From: an uncultured Clostridia bacterium
Lineage (GTDB): Bacteria; Bacillota; Clostridia; Christensenellales; UBA1242
Reading direction: 5' to 3'
Assembly (NCBI GenBank): GCA_944377305.1
Contig: CALWEL010000012.1
Span: 1-38,843, forward strand
DNA length: 38,843 bases
Shown here: piece after piece, positions 26,985 to 35,593 of the stretch
Numbering within the stretch: position 1 is the stretch's first letter
How the letters are laid out: each line of letters begins with the position of its first letter
Program-made: the position numbers and the translations under genes
Notes under the pieces: model-generated
The model's database searches: none
What the model saw: the letters and a program-made list of their open reading frames with translations, nothing else
Told to the model about the DNA's origin: nothing

Positions 26985-27652
26985 AAAAGCGAAATAGACA
27001 AAATGATTCATTTGATGAAGACAAAGTTAATGAAAGACTTGATGAAGACTTTGATCAAGACACAGATTTAGAAAATGCAGATACCGAGCATAAAGGTATT
27101 GAGAACGAAACTGATTGTAATTGTGAAAAAAATTGCAATTGTGATGAAAACTGTGATTGTGAAAAAGATGAAGATAGTGAAAAAAAATGCGAATCTTCAA
27201 AGGAATATAATTGCGGTGAAAATTGCAGATGTCAAAATCGGCTTGAGCAAAAGAATTATTTAGACGATCTAATGCGGTTGCAGGCGGAATTTGACAATTA
27301 TAGAAAACGTATGCAGTCGGCATTATCAGATGCTAGACAAGACGGTTTTATAGATGCGATTGAGCAATTTATTCCCGCTTTGGATAGCTTCAAAATGGCT
27401 ACTGATATGATTACTGACAAAAATACACTTATGGGTATAAAATTCATTGAAAAAGGAATTTTGGACACGTTGAATAAGATGGGAGTTGAAGAGATTGACG
27501 CAACAGGTAAGTTTAATCCAGAATTGCATCAAGCAATAGATACTGATGATAGTGCAGATGTCGAGTCTGGCACAATTACGAAAGTAGCATATCGCGGTTT
27601 CACTTATAAAGGCAAAGTAATACGATATGCTCAAGTGGTGGTCAAAAAATAA
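26981..27652 (+). CDS. grpE: GrpE nucleotide exchange factor with Cys-rich tail
   Basis: A 223-residue GrpE. The conserved core starts near residue 95 with LMRLQAEFDNYRKR and ends with GFTYKGKVIRYAQVVV, the normal C-terminal beta domain that opens the DnaK nucleotide site. The first 90 residues are acidic, as is common, but residues 46-84 hold ten cysteines (46, 48, 52, 54, 58, 60, 70, 78, 82, 84), several as C-x-C pairs spaced three residues apart. This is unlike ordinary GrpE tails and suggests a metal-binding or redox segment. The start is a GTG with GGAGG upstream, overlapping hrcA. The frame has no stop in the tail and the core is intact. Confidence 0.93.
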   Translation: MKKRNRQNDSFDEDKVNERLDEDFDQDTDLENADTEHKGIENETDCNCEKNCNCDENCDCEKDEDSEKKCESSKEYNCGENCRCQNRLEQKNYLDDLMRLQAEFDNYRKRMQSALSDARQDGFIDAIEQFIPALDSFKMATDMITDKNTLMGIKFIEKGILDTLNKMGVEEIDATGKFNPELHQAIDTDDSADVESGTITKVAYRGFTYKGKVIRYAQVVVKK

Positions 27653-28272
27653 TGGATATTGATAAAATCAAAATAAAATGGAAAGAAGGTGCAATAAATC
27701 AAAACACCTATGTCGTAGAGCAAAAAGATAGTTGCATTTTGATAGACGCTGGAGTGTCGGTTGATGAAATAAGAAAGATTACAAACAAACCTATTTTAGC
27801 AGTGATGTTGACGCACAGTCATTTTGATCATATAGATTATATTGAAGATTATGACAAATTGAAAATTCCAATTTATGCATCGCTATATACGAAGAAATCT
27901 ATGCTAGATTCTAACCTAAATGTTAGTTTTATGATTAAACCTAGACCTTATCGAGTTAGTAAAATCAATGAATTAAATGACAATGAAACTATCAAAATAG
28001 GCGAAGTTATACTAAAATGTCTTTATACACCAGGTCACTCGCGAGACAGTGTGTGCTATCTAGTGGGAGATAAGTTGTTTAGCGGAGATACGTTATTTTC
28101 AGATTCAATTGGTCGTACAGATTTTATTGATTCAGACAAAAACGAAATGATAAAAAGTTTATCTAGACTAGGCACGATTGATTACAAAGAATTGTATCCG
28201 GGACACGGCAGGGTGAGCAGTAAAGCTGAACAAAATCAAAATATACAACATTGGCTTAGCATTTTGAAATAA
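27652..28272 (+). CDS. Metallo-beta-lactamase fold hydrolase (glyoxalase II-like)
   Basis: A 206-residue single-domain hydrolase. The metal motif THSHFDH is at residues 54-60, followed by TPGHSRDSVCYL, FSGDTLFSDSIGRTDF and YPGHGR, which together match the YcbL/glyoxalase II-like group. Such enzymes hydrolyse thioesters or related small molecules. The ATG overlaps the grpE stop by one base (TAATG), so translation is coupled. Its place between grpE and dnaK, under CIRCE control, is unusual and suggests a stress-related detoxification role, by inference. Confidence 0.88.
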   Translation: MDIDKIKIKWKEGAINQNTYVVEQKDSCILIDAGVSVDEIRKITNKPILAVMLTHSHFDHIDYIEDYDKLKIPIYASLYTKKSMLDSNLNVSFMIKPRPYRVSKINELNDNETIKIGEVILKCLYTPGHSRDSVCYLVGDKLFSGDTLFSDSIGRTDFIDSDKNEMIKSLSRLGTIDYKELYPGHGRVSSKAEQNQNIQHWLSILK

Positions 28273-28394
28273 ATTTTATTTAATAAAAGAAATTGAATTA
28301 TTGGTAAATTATATGTTGTTTGTAAATTTGCAATCATATAATTGAATCCAAATTTCATACTCTTATATAAATTTTTATATATTCGTAAACTCAT

Positions 28395-28490
28395 AAGTTT
28401 TGCACATTTCTTATCAGTTTATGCAAATGAATTTGCAAAACAAAAAATGTGCATTCATTCACGATGCTTCGTGAAAAGTTTAATAAGGAG
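28395..28490 (+). promoter_or_regulatory. Structured leader of dnaK
   Basis: Within the roughly 230-nt gap before dnaK, TGCACATTT (28401-28409) pairs with AAATGTGCA (28445-28453) around an inner hairpin TGCAAA-TGAA-TTTGCA. A third hairpin TCACGA-TGCT-TCGTGA (28459-28474) ends about 16 nt before the AAGGAG ribosome site. There is no T tract, so these are not terminators. They may stabilise or process the dnaK transcript or sense temperature. Confidence 0.5.
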
Positions 28491-28499
28491 AATTAAATT

Positions 28500-30320
28500 A
28501 TGGGAAAAATTATTGGTATTGATTTAGGTACAACAAACAGTTGTGTCGCTGTTATGGAAGGTGGTCAACCTACCGTCATCCCTAATAGCGAAGGTGGAAG
28601 GACTACACCTAGTGTGGTAGGCTTCAAAGATTCAGAGAGATTGGTAGGTCAGGTGGCAAAACGTCAAGCAATCGCCAACCCTGATAGAACAGTCATCTCA
28701 ATCAAACGTGAGATGGGTACGGATTACAAAGTAAATATAGACGGAAAATCATATAGTCCGGAAGAGATCAGTGCTATGATCTTGTCAAAATTGAAACAGG
28801 ACGCAGAAGCATACTTGGGCGGGCCTGTCACTCAAGCAGTCATCACAGTGCCAGCATATTTTAATGATAGCCAACGTCAGGCTACAAAGAATGCAGGTAA
28901 GATTGCAGGACTTGAAGTTTTGCGTATCATCAACGAGCCAACCGCAGCTGCACTAGCTTACGGACTAGATAAACAAGATAGAAAAAATCAGAAGATTTTA
29001 GTATACGACCTTGGTGGCGGTACATTTGATGTATCAATTCTTGAAATTGGTGATGGAGTATTTGAAGTGCTTTCAACTAATGGCAATACTCGTCTTGGCG
29101 GAGATGATTTTGATAATAGAATAATGAATTTGTTGATTGAAGAATTCAAAAGGGAAAACGGAATCGATTTGTCTACTGACAAACTCGCTATGCAAAGATT
29201 AAAAGAAGCGGCAGAAAAGGCAAAAATTGAACTTAGTACGCTCACTCAAACGACAATCAGTTTGCCATTCATCACAGCAGATGCAACTGGTCCAAAACAT
29301 TTGGAATACAATCTGACTCGTGCTAAATTTGAAAGTATGATTGCAGATTTGGTTGAACAAACTTTGGTTTGTACTAGAAATGCGTTAAAAGATGCTGGAC
29401 TGAACAAATCTGAAATTTCAAATGTAGTATTAGTTGGTGGTTCAACTCGTGTACCTTGCGTTGTCGAAGCGCTTGCAAAAGAAATTCCTGTCACTCCATT
29501 CAAGGGTATCAACCCAGATGAATGTGTAGCAATCGGTGCAGCAATTCAGGCAGGAGTGCTTGGCGGGGAAGTGAAAGACGTATTGCTTCTTGATGTGACA
29601 CCATTATCTCTCGGTATTGAAACGCTTGGTGGAGTATGCACAAAACTTATTCCAAGAAATACAACTATCCCAACCAAGAAGAGTCAAATATTTAGTACTG
29701 CTCAAGACAATCAGCCAGGCGTTGAGATCAATGTCTTGCAGGGTGAACGTGAATTCGCCACTCAGAACAAATCATTGGGTAGATTCCAACTTACAGGCAT
29801 TCCGCCAGCACCAAGAGGAGTTCCACAAATTGAAGTTACATTTGATATCGATGCCAATGGTATTGTCAATGTCAGTGCAAAAGATTTGGGTACAAATAAA
29901 GAGCAAAAGATCACAATCACAGCGTCTACAAATCTAAGCGAAGATGAAATCAATAAGGCAGTGAAAGAAGCGGAGCAATTCGCGGAAGAGGACAAGAAGA
30001 GACGTGAAGTGATAGATTCGAGAAATAATCTTGATGCAATGTGCTTGAATATTGAAAAAGTTATGAAAGACAGTGCGGATAAACTTAGCGATGAGGATAA
30101 AAAGTCGCTCACTGATGCAGTAGAAGAGGCGAAGAAGCACTTAACAAGCGAGAATATAGACGAAATTAAGAAGGCTACAGAAGATTTGACAAATGTATCC
30201 AATACCGTATTTACGAAAATGTATCAAAATATGAGTAATCAAGCACAAGCAGAATCTAACAATAACTCACAATCAACTGACAAAAAAGATGACGGAGATC
30301 CAAACGTTGTTGTTGAATAA
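28500..30320 (+). CDS. dnaK: Chaperone protein DnaK (Hsp70)
   Basis: A 606-residue Hsp70. The ATPase domain begins with [17 protein letters not shown], has [11 protein letters not shown], the phosphate motif [14 protein letters not shown] and [10 protein letters not shown]. The substrate domain contains [14 protein letters not shown]. The C-terminal lid ends in an Asn/Ser/Gln stretch and a short acidic end. DnaK refolds stress-damaged proteins with DnaJ and GrpE, both encoded in this cluster. AAGGAG is 7-8 nt upstream of the ATG. The last 32 bp overlap the next reading frame if its ATG at 30289 is used. Confidence 0.98.
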   Translation: MGKIIGIDLGTTNSCVAVMEGGQPTVIPNSEGGRTTPSVVGFKDSERLVGQVAKRQAIANPDRTVISIKREMGTDYKVNIDGKSYSPEEISAMILSKLKQDAEAYLGGPVTQAVITVPAYFNDSQRQATKNAGKIAGLEVLRIINEPTAAALAYGLDKQDRKNQKILVYDLGGGTFDVSILEIGDGVFEVLSTNGNTRLGGDDFDNRIMNLLIEEFKRENGIDLSTDKLAMQRLKEAAEKAKIELSTLTQTTISLPFITADATGPKHLEYNLTRAKFESMIADLVEQTLVCTRNALKDAGLNKSEISNVVLVGGSTRVPCVVEALAKEIPVTPFKGINPDECVAIGAAIQAGVLGGEVKDVLLLDVTPLSLGIETLGGVCTKLIPRNTTIPTKKSQIFSTAQDNQPGVEINVLQGEREFATQNKSLGRFQLTGIPPAPRGVPQIEVTFDIDANGIVNVSAKDLGTNKEQKITITASTNLSEDEINKAVKEAEQFAEEDKKRREVIDSRNNLDAMCLNIEKVMKDSADKLSDEDKKSLTDAVEEAKKHLTSENIDEIKKATEDLTNVSNTVFTKMYQNMSNQAQAESNNNSQSTDKKDDGDPNVVVE

Positions 30321-30831
30321 TCAAACAAAGATATTGATAGTTGTAGATATGCAAGCAGGGTTCAAGACTGAAGCCAATGAGCATATCTATAATAATATCA
30401 ATAAGATAAATTTTAATGACTATGAATATGTTTTTGCAACGAAATTTCAAAATATTAGAGATAAAAATTCAAATTATTTTGATTTGTTGCATTATGACTT
30501 TATGACAACAGATATGGATACAAAAATCTTATTACCAAAAAAAATCAAGTATATTGAAGTAAAAAAGAGTTCATATGCTTTACCTAAAAATACTCTAAAT
30601 AAAATTTTGTCTATTTACAAAACATCTGATAAAAAAGAAGTGCATATTGTAGGAACAGATTACGATAGTTGTGTTTTAGCAATAGGTTTTCAGTTGTTTG
30701 ACGCGGGGTTACAGCCAAGATTTTATTATGACTTAATAGGATCTCATTCTAGCGACACTATTAAACTAAATAATTTAAAAAAAATATACGTTAAAAATTT
30801 TGGTAAAAATTGTTTTATAAATGAAAGGTAA
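30289..30831 (+). CDS. Isochorismatase-like cysteine hydrolase
   Basis: A 180-residue protein of the isochorismatase superfamily. It has [10 protein letters not shown] (Asp20), a lysine pair in EVKKSSYAL (92-93) and [11 protein letters not shown] with Cys128, which together give the Asp-Lys-Cys triad. Members include nicotinamidase and other amidases; the typical nicotinamidase metal site is not evident, so the substrate is open. The start is uncertain: ATG 30289 lies inside dnaK, while TTG at 30307 or 30310 follows GGAGAT. Either way it is translationally coupled to dnaK and ends 2 bp before dnaJ, so it is part of the heat-shock operon. Confidence 0.8.
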   Translation: MTEIQTLLLNNQTKILIVVDMQAGFKTEANEHIYNNINKINFNDYEYVFATKFQNIRDKNSNYFDLLHYDFMTTDMDTKILLPKKIKYIEVKKSSYALPKNTLNKILSIYKTSDKKEVHIVGTDYDSCVLAIGFQLFDAGLQPRFYYDLIGSHSSDTIKLNNLKKIYVKNFGKNCFINER

Positions 30832-30833
30832 TT

Positions 30834-31958
30834 ATGGCAAACAAAGATTATTATGCGACTCTTGGAGTGAACAAGTCGGCAAGTGATGATGAGATCAAGT
30901 CTGCATATAGGCAACTTGCTAAAAAATATCACCCCGACTTGAACAAGACTCCAGAGGCTAGTGAGAAATTCAAAGAGATAAACGAGGCATATTCTGTGCT
31001 TAGTGATAAGCAAAAGCGTGCTAATTATGACCAATATGGTAGTGCGGATGGTCCACAAGGCTTTGGCGGTGGGCAAGGATTTTCAGGCTTTAATTCAAGC
31101 GAAGGTTTTGGTGGGTTTGAAGATATATTCAATATTTTCTCCAATTTTGGAGGACGTAGCCGTGCTCAACAGGCAAGAGAAGAAGGAGATGATATCAACT
31201 TAAATCTTGTTGTATCCTTTGTCGATGCTGCTTTTGGATGTGAAAAAGAAGTGACGGTCACTAGGAAAGAACGTTGTGAAAGTTGTCACGGTACGGGTGC
31301 GAAAACTGATAGCGATTATGTCACCTGCTCTGAATGTAATGGCACTGGGCGTGTCACCTATACTCAGCAAACTCTGTTTGGTATGACGAGGACTATTGGT
31401 ACTTGTAGAAATTGCGGAGGTAAGGGCAAAGTTGTGAAGAATAAATGTCCAGATTGCCGTGGTACAGGGCTAAAGACTGTCACAGCAAAAATCAAAGTAA
31501 AAATTCCTGCAGGTATTGATAATGAACAAACTTTGAGAATTGAAGGTCAGGGAAATCAGACTGCTAGTCCAAATGGAATACCTGGGGATCTTAGGATATC
31601 TATCACAGTTCAGCCTCATTCTTTGTTGGTAAGGAAAGGATTTGATCTGTATGTAGATGTCTATGCGCCGATCACGACACTTATGCTTGGCGGTAAGGTC
31701 GAGATACCTACACTAAAAGGGAAACAAACAATTGATGTGGCACCTCTGACTCAGTCCAACACCAAATATACATTGAAGGGTAAGGGTATTAAGTATCTGA
31801 AAGGTTTTGGAACGGGAGATTTGATTGTGACGCTAAAGGGCGAAATGCCGAAAGATATAGATAAAAACACAATAAAATTGATGAAAGAATTACAAAATTC
31901 GATTTCTGAAAAGTCTTATCCAAAAACAAACAACTTCAAAAAGAAACTAGGCGATTAG
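30834..31958 (+). CDS. dnaJ: Chaperone protein DnaJ (Hsp40)
   Basis: A 374-residue type I Hsp40. The J domain has the HPD motif at residues 33-35. A Gly/Phe-rich region (70-107) follows, then four C-x2-C-x-G-x-G zinc repeats at cysteines 148/151, 165/168, 191/194 and 205/208. The C-terminal substrate domains are of normal length. DnaJ stimulates DnaK ATPase and delivers clients. GAAAGGT precedes the ATG. It is the last gene of the hrcA operon, followed by a terminator at its stop codon. Confidence 0.97.
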   Translation: MANKDYYATLGVNKSASDDEIKSAYRQLAKKYHPDLNKTPEASEKFKEINEAYSVLSDKQKRANYDQYGSADGPQGFGGGQGFSGFNSSEGFGGFEDIFNIFSNFGGRSRAQQAREEGDDINLNLVVSFVDAAFGCEKEVTVTRKERCESCHGTGAKTDSDYVTCSECNGTGRVTYTQQTLFGMTRTIGTCRNCGGKGKVVKNKCPDCRGTGLKTVTAKIKVKIPAGIDNEQTLRIEGQGNQTASPNGIPGDLRISITVQPHSLLVRKGFDLYVDVYAPITTLMLGGKVEIPTLKGKQTIDVAPLTQSNTKYTLKGKGIKYLKGFGTGDLIVTLKGEMPKDIDKNTIKLMKELQNSISEKSYPKTNNFKKKLGD

Positions 31959-31968
31959 TCTAGTTTTT
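31944..31968 (+). terminator. Terminator of the heat-shock operon
   Basis: AAACTAG (31944-31950) / CTAGTTT (31960-31966) followed by T residues. It overlaps the dnaJ stop codon. Confidence 0.6.
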
Positions 31969-31969
31969 A

Positions 31970-32230
31970 TTATTTTATGATTTTGATTAATGTTTTATCT
32001 TAAAATGCTCAAAATCATTTTCCTACATAAAAAATGTTTTTTCTAAATATCAGTTTTAGAAGAGGACAGAGTATTTTTGGTGCTTTCCAACATATTATTT
32101 TCATATTTTATTATATGAATTTTAGTTATGATCCGTAACAACTAATTTTAATGACATTATTTTTATATAATACATTTTTAAGCTTATTGAGGATTTAAAC
32201 AAGTATATTTTTCAATGTTATGTATTAGAA
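31970..32230. other. Intergenic, no gene seen
   Basis: AT-rich DNA between the convergent dnaJ and rpmB genes. No reading frame, RNA gene or repeat could be supported beyond the two terminators. Confidence 0.5.
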
Positions 32231-32259
32231 ATAAAAAACGATAGCAATAAGCTATCGTT
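32231..32259 (-). terminator. Terminator of rpmB
   Basis: AACGATAGC (32237-32245) / GCTATCGTT (32251-32259); on the reverse strand the stem runs into six T residues. It lies 10 bp beyond the rpmB stop codon. Confidence 0.9.
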
Positions 32260-32268
32260 AAAATATAA

Positions 32269-32454
32269 TTATTTGTTTTCTTTTTTCATAGTCTTTAAGC
32301 AACGAGTACATACATTTTTCTTACCTTTTTTCCCGTTTATCTCCACATCTACTTTCTGGATGTTGGCTTCAAAAGTTCTCTTTGTATGACGCATACTATG
32401 GCTAACATTATTTCCAGATGTGCTACCTTTTCCGCATACTTCACATACTTTCAT
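32269..32454 (-). CDS. rpmB: 50S ribosomal protein L28
   Basis: A 61-residue L28, normal length for Firmicutes. It keeps both zinc-ribbon pairs, CEVC near the start and CTRC near the end, so it is the C+ form of the protein. The phrase GNNVSHSMRHTKRTF is typical. A GGAGGT ribosome site lies upstream on the reverse strand. It is divergent from the Gls24/FakA-like operon, the same arrangement as rpmB-yloU-yloV in Bacillus. Confidence 0.97.
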   Translation of the reverse strand: MKVCEVCGKGSTSGNNVSHSMRHTKRTFEANIQKVDVEINGKKGKKNVCTRCLKTMKKENK

Positions 32455-32547
32455 TGTTTACCTCCAATAGAATTTATCTAAAACGTACATATATTATCAC
32501 AAATTCAACAAAAAAGCAAGTATTTTTGAAAAAATAAGTAAAAATGT

Positions 32548-32576
32548 TTGATTAATTCATAATAATAGTATATAAT
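32548..32576 (+). promoter_or_regulatory. Promoter of the Gls24/FakA-like operon
   Basis: TTGATT (32548-32553), 17 nt, TATAAT (32571-32576). A 10-nt leader carries the GGAGAG ribosome site. Confidence 0.75.
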
Positions 32577-32592
32577 GTTTTCGGAGAGTGAA

Positions 32593-32940
32593 ATGAAACT
32601 GACCACTTTTAACTCATTTGGCAAAATCAGCATCAGCAAACGTGCAATCAGCAAGGTTGCTGCTGTTTCTGTTATGGAGTGTGTGGGTGTAGTTGGATTG
32701 GTGTCGGAGCGTAGTTTTTTCAAGGGCAATGCTTTGACCACCGCTCACAAAGGTGTGGTTGTCACCACTCTTGAAAATGATAGTATGAATATTGACGTCT
32801 ACGTTATAATGCGCCACTGCGGTGTTTCTGCATCTGCAGTTTCTGAGTCAATTAGGCAGAGTGTCAAGTACTCAGTAGAGCGATTTGCAGGTATGATTGT
32901 GAAAAATGTTATTGTACATATTGTAGACGTTAGAGTATAG
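32593..32940 (+). CDS. Asp23/Gls24-family envelope stress protein (YloU-like)
   Basis: A 115-residue member of the Asp23/Gls24 family. The opening GKISISKRAISKVAAVSVMECVGVVGL and the closing phrase VKNVIVHIVDVRV are characteristic. In Staphylococcus Asp23 is attached to the membrane by a partner; YloU is encoded next to the fatty acid kinase subunit YloV, as here. The start follows GGAGAGTGAA; an upstream in-frame ATG at 32575 overlaps the -10 box. The FakA-like gene begins 14 bp downstream. Confidence 0.9.
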   Translation: MKLTTFNSFGKISISKRAISKVAAVSVMECVGVVGLVSERSFFKGNALTTAHKGVVVTTLENDSMNIDVYVIMRHCGVSASAVSESIRQSVKYSVERFAGMIVKNVIVHIVDVRV

Positions 32941-32954
32941 GAGAGTTTAATATT

Positions 32955-34589
32955 ATGGGTAAGACTATTAACGGTTCTACGTTAAGAAAGATGTTTCTAA
33001 ATGCTTTTTCGTTGGTAGAAGAAAATAAGAAGAATATAGATGCTTTGAATGTGTTTCCTGTGCCTGATGGTGACACGGGTACGAATATGAGTTTGACGCT
33101 CAAAAGTGCAGTCAGCGAGATGAATGCCTGCGAATCAAATACGATTGAGTCTATTTGTGTGGCTTTTAATCGTGGTGCATTGAAAGGTGCACGAGGCAAT
33201 AGCGGTGTGATCACTTCGCAAATAATTAAAGGTATTTGTTCTGCGCTGATGTCGAATGAAACTGAAATTACGCTTAAAGATTTTGCTAAGGCTATGCAAA
33301 ATGGTTCTGATATGGCATACAAAGCGGTGACTGTGCCTAAAGAAGGGACAATCCTTACAATAATCAAAGCAATGGCAGAAAAAGCTAAGCAAGCAGCTAG
33401 ATCCGCTAAAAGTTTTGAAGATTTTTTCAATGAAATCATTATGCACGGGGAGACGACTTTGCAGATGACTCCAGATATGTTGCCAGTATTGAAGAAAGCA
33501 GGAGTCGTAGATGCTGGCGGTAGGGGACTAGTTTTCATTTTTAGCGGATTCTACAAGGCCTTGACAGGCGAAATGGCAGACGTTCAATTTGTTGACAATG
33601 TAGAGAAAGATGTCACCAGCGAAGATATTCACGTAAATTATGAGTCGCTTGCTGATATTAAATTCGCATATTGTACTGAGTTTTTTGTAATAAACATTTA
33701 TGAAAAAACTACTGATGCAGACATTAATACTCTCAGATCTCGTCTGATGGAGATTGGAGATTGCGTGCTTTGCATTGGCGATTTGCAATTGATTAAAGTA
33801 CACGTTCATACCAATGAACCCAATAGGGCACTAGGCTATGCACTTCAGTTGGGCGAATTAAATGGTGTTAAGATTGAAAATATGCTTGAGCAAAATCGTC
33901 AACTAAGGAAACAACAAGAAAAAGTGCCAGATAAGGAATATGGAATGATATCTGTAGCAGCAGGTGAAGGGCTAAATAATGTATTCAAAGACATTGATGT
34001 GGATTATATTATCAGTGGCGGGCAAACTATGAATCCTAGTGCTAATGATATAGCGACTGCTGCTGATAAAGTAAATGCGAAAAATATCTTTGTTTTCCCG
34101 AATAATAAAAATATTATAATGTCAGCGGAACAGGCAAATGATATTACAGACAAAAATCTAATAATTATTCCTACTAGGAGCATACCTGAGGGAGTAAGTG
34201 CAATTTTGGCATTTGATCCTAATACTAGTGTCGAAGAAAATAAATCAAATATGCTTGATGCTATGGCTAATGTTAGATCTGGTTCAGTCACGTATGCTGT
34301 ACGTACCACAAATGTAGATGGCATCGATGTAAAAGTCGGAGATATAATGGGATTGGATGAGCATACTGTATTGACGACAGGTAAGGATATTATTGATACT
34401 ACAGTAGATCTAGTAGATAAATTGGTAAAGTCAGATTCTAGTAATATCACGCTGTTCTATGGAGAGGGAGTTACAGAAGAAGATTCTAGCAATCTTCAGT
34501 CAAAACTTGAAGAAAAATATCCAGATATTGATATTTCAGTAGTATTTGGTGGACAGCCTGTTTACTATTATATTGTTTCTATTGAATAA
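32955..34589 (+). CDS. FakA/YloV-like fatty acid kinase subunit (DAK2 domain)
   Basis: A 544-residue protein with an N-terminal DAK2 (Dha kinase-like) nucleotide-binding domain. The motif LNVFPVPDGDTGTNM is at residues 31-45 and GARGNSGVI near 80, as in FakA and YloV. The central and C-terminal FakA domains follow, with IKVHVHTNEPN. FakA phosphorylates fatty acids held by FakB, feeding acyl-phosphate to PlsX/PlsY; plsY is also in this window. No fakB is visible here. AGGAGAG precedes the ATG, and a terminator follows the gene. Confidence 0.88.
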   Translation: MGKTINGSTLRKMFLNAFSLVEENKKNIDALNVFPVPDGDTGTNMSLTLKSAVSEMNACESNTIESICVAFNRGALKGARGNSGVITSQIIKGICSALMSNETEITLKDFAKAMQNGSDMAYKAVTVPKEGTILTIIKAMAEKAKQAARSAKSFEDFFNEIIMHGETTLQMTPDMLPVLKKAGVVDAGGRGLVFIFSGFYKALTGEMADVQFVDNVEKDVTSEDIHVNYESLADIKFAYCTEFFVINIYEKTTDADINTLRSRLMEIGDCVLCIGDLQLIKVHVHTNEPNRALGYALQLGELNGVKIENMLEQNRQLRKQQEKVPDKEYGMISVAAGEGLNNVFKDIDVDYIISGGQTMNPSANDIATAADKVNAKNIFVFPNNKNIIMSAEQANDITDKNLIIIPTRSIPEGVSAILAFDPNTSVEENKSNMLDAMANVRSGSVTYAVRTTNVDGIDVKVGDIMGLDEHTVLTTGKDIIDTTVDLVDKLVKSDSSNITLFYGEGVTEEDSSNLQSKLEEKYPDIDISVVFGGQPVYYYIVSIE

Positions 34590-34613
34590 TACATATTGCA
34601 TATAAATTTAAAT

Positions 34614-34677
34614 AAATACCCCATATATCGAAGCGAATCCCGATGAGATCACTTCACAAACGTGGGTATTTTTTTAT
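34614..34677 (+). terminator. Terminator of the Gls24/FakA-like operon
   Basis: AAATACCC (34614-34621) / GGGTATTT (34664-34671), then a T run. The 42-nt loop itself contains GAAG...CTTC and ATCG...CGAT inverted repeats. Confidence 0.75.
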
Positions 34678-34763
34678 TTTCCTAAAATATTGTAATAATA
34701 TGCATTAATTTTTCTATTTTGCTCATACTAAGGGTGTAGGCAACTACTGAAAGGAGTTTAATT

Positions 34764-34967
34764 ATGTTTGGTAAAAAGAAAAAAGAGATGAAAAATTCTT
34801 CATCTTCAGCTAGCAATTCTAGTGCAAACAATGTATCTAAATCTACTAGTTCTTCCACAAGTGCAAAGAATTCTACTGGTAAATCAGCAAATTCGAAGTC
34901 TTGTTCTAGTAAAAATTCTTCTACAAAATCTTGTGGATCTTCTAGTTCAAGAAATTGCGGAAAATAA
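34764..34967 (+). CDS. Serine-rich low-complexity small protein
   Basis: A 67-residue protein, over 40% serine, with most of the rest Lys, Asn, Ala and Thr. Three cysteines sit in the C-terminal third in the contexts KSCSS, KSCGS and RNCGK. It opens with MFGKKKKEMK. The ATG has an AAAGGAG ribosome site with good spacing and a terminator just after the stop, so it is probably expressed. Serine codons are a mix of TCT, TCA, AGT and AGC, so it is not a simple DNA repeat. The function is unknown; an exported or spore-associated role is only a guess, and no signal peptide is present. Confidence 0.65.
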   Translation: MFGKKKKEMKNSSSSASNSSANNVSKSTSSSTSAKNSTGKSANSKSCSSKNSSTKSCGSSSSRNCGK

Positions 34968-34993
34968 TTTTCAAACAAAAATTAAATCTTTAT

Positions 34994-35020
34994 AAAAGGG
35001 AAAATTTCCCTTTTATTTTT
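34994..35020. terminator. Terminator after the serine-rich gene
   Basis: AAAAGGGAA / TTCCCTTTT with a short A/T loop, followed by ATTTTT. It may work in both directions. Confidence 0.8.
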
Positions 35021-35049
35021 AATAATTTATATATTTTTATTAAAAATCG

Positions 35050-35078
35050 TTGACATAATATTTTATTTATGATATATT
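35050..35078 (+). promoter_or_regulatory. Promoter of tRNA-Val
   Basis: TTGACA (35050-35055), 17 nt, TATATT (35073-35078). Confidence 0.8.
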
Positions 35079-35100
35079 AATATTGCAATCGCTAATGTAT

Positions 35101-35176
35101 GGGAGATTAGCGCAGTTGGTAGAGTACCTGCCTTACAAGCAGAGGGTCATAGGTTCGAGTCCTATATCTCCCACCA
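35101..35176 (+). tRNA. tRNA-Val (anticodon TAC)
   Basis: Acceptor GGGAGAT (35101-35107) pairs with ATCTCCC (35166-35172); A35173 and encoded CCA follow. The anticodon loop CTTACAA gives TAC. A 10-bp inverted repeat (35177-35186 with 35213-35222) directly follows the CCA but has no T tract. Confidence 0.96.
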
Positions 35177-35222
35177 ATTCAAACGATTGTGTTTTATTTT
35201 AACATTGTATCTTCGTTTGAAT

Positions 35223-35382
35223 AAATATTCTAATGACTATCACAGATATATGCGCGATATCAGACGTTACCATCAAAAGCTCTAAATATCAGGAATGGCA
35301 TTCCAGTGGAATTTGAATTCAAATTATAGTTTAAAATCTACAATTGATTTATTAGAGTATGCTAGTAACCTGATAATAAGAC
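35223..35382. other. Intergenic between tRNA-Val and the tRNA-Gly repeat
   Basis: No gene. Small palindromes are present (GGAAT-GGC-ATTCC and a 16-bp perfect palindrome around GAATTC near 35320), without a clear function. Confidence 0.5.
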
Positions 35383-35438
35383 TTTAACAATTGCAATATC
35401 TTAATATTATGAATGATTATGCGGGAGTGGCTCAGTGG
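35383..35438 (+). repeat. Direct repeat, copy 1: tRNA-Gly leader plus 5' tRNA fragment
   Basis: These 56 bp are identical to 35538-35593. They comprise 38 bp of the tRNA-Gly upstream region and the first 18 bases of the tRNA (35421-35438), after which the sequences diverge. The fragment has no anticodon arm and is a tRNA pseudogene. Confidence 0.9.
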
Positions 35439-35537
35439 GGAGTAGCGTAAAGAAACAGCAATAGTTTGCTGTTTTAGCGTAGCGAGTGGAGCGTAGGCGA
35501 CAGGAAGAGTGTTGCCGAGGCAACGCGATTGACTAAA
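35439..35537. other. Structured spacer between the tRNA-Gly repeats
   Basis: A 99-bp GC-richer insert. It contains a 9-bp hairpin AAACAGCAA-TAG-TTGCTGTTT (about 35451-35474, a T after the loop included), the phrase AGCGTAGCGAGTGGAGCG, and a hairpin GTTGCC-GA-GGCAAC. The phrase after the first hairpin resembles the one preceding tRNA-His (GCATAGCGAGAG). Confidence 0.6.
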
Positions 35538-35593
35538 TTTAACAATTGCAATATCTTAATATTATGAATGATTATGCGGGAGTGGCTCAGTGG
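35538..35593 (+). repeat. Direct repeat, copy 2: overlaps functional tRNA-Gly
   Basis: Identical to 35383-35438 with a period of 155 bp. The final 18 bases are the 5' end of the intact tRNA-Gly. Confidence 0.9.

Noticed and set aside
29762..30202. 146-codon frame antisense to dnaK
   Set aside because: A shadow of dnaK codon structure, Ser/Phe/Leu-rich with no start signal.
34614..34677. Possible T-box or riboswitch-like fold after the FakA-like gene
   Set aside because: No T-box consensus (GGTGG-ACC type) and no gene immediately controlled by it; a large-loop terminator explains it.
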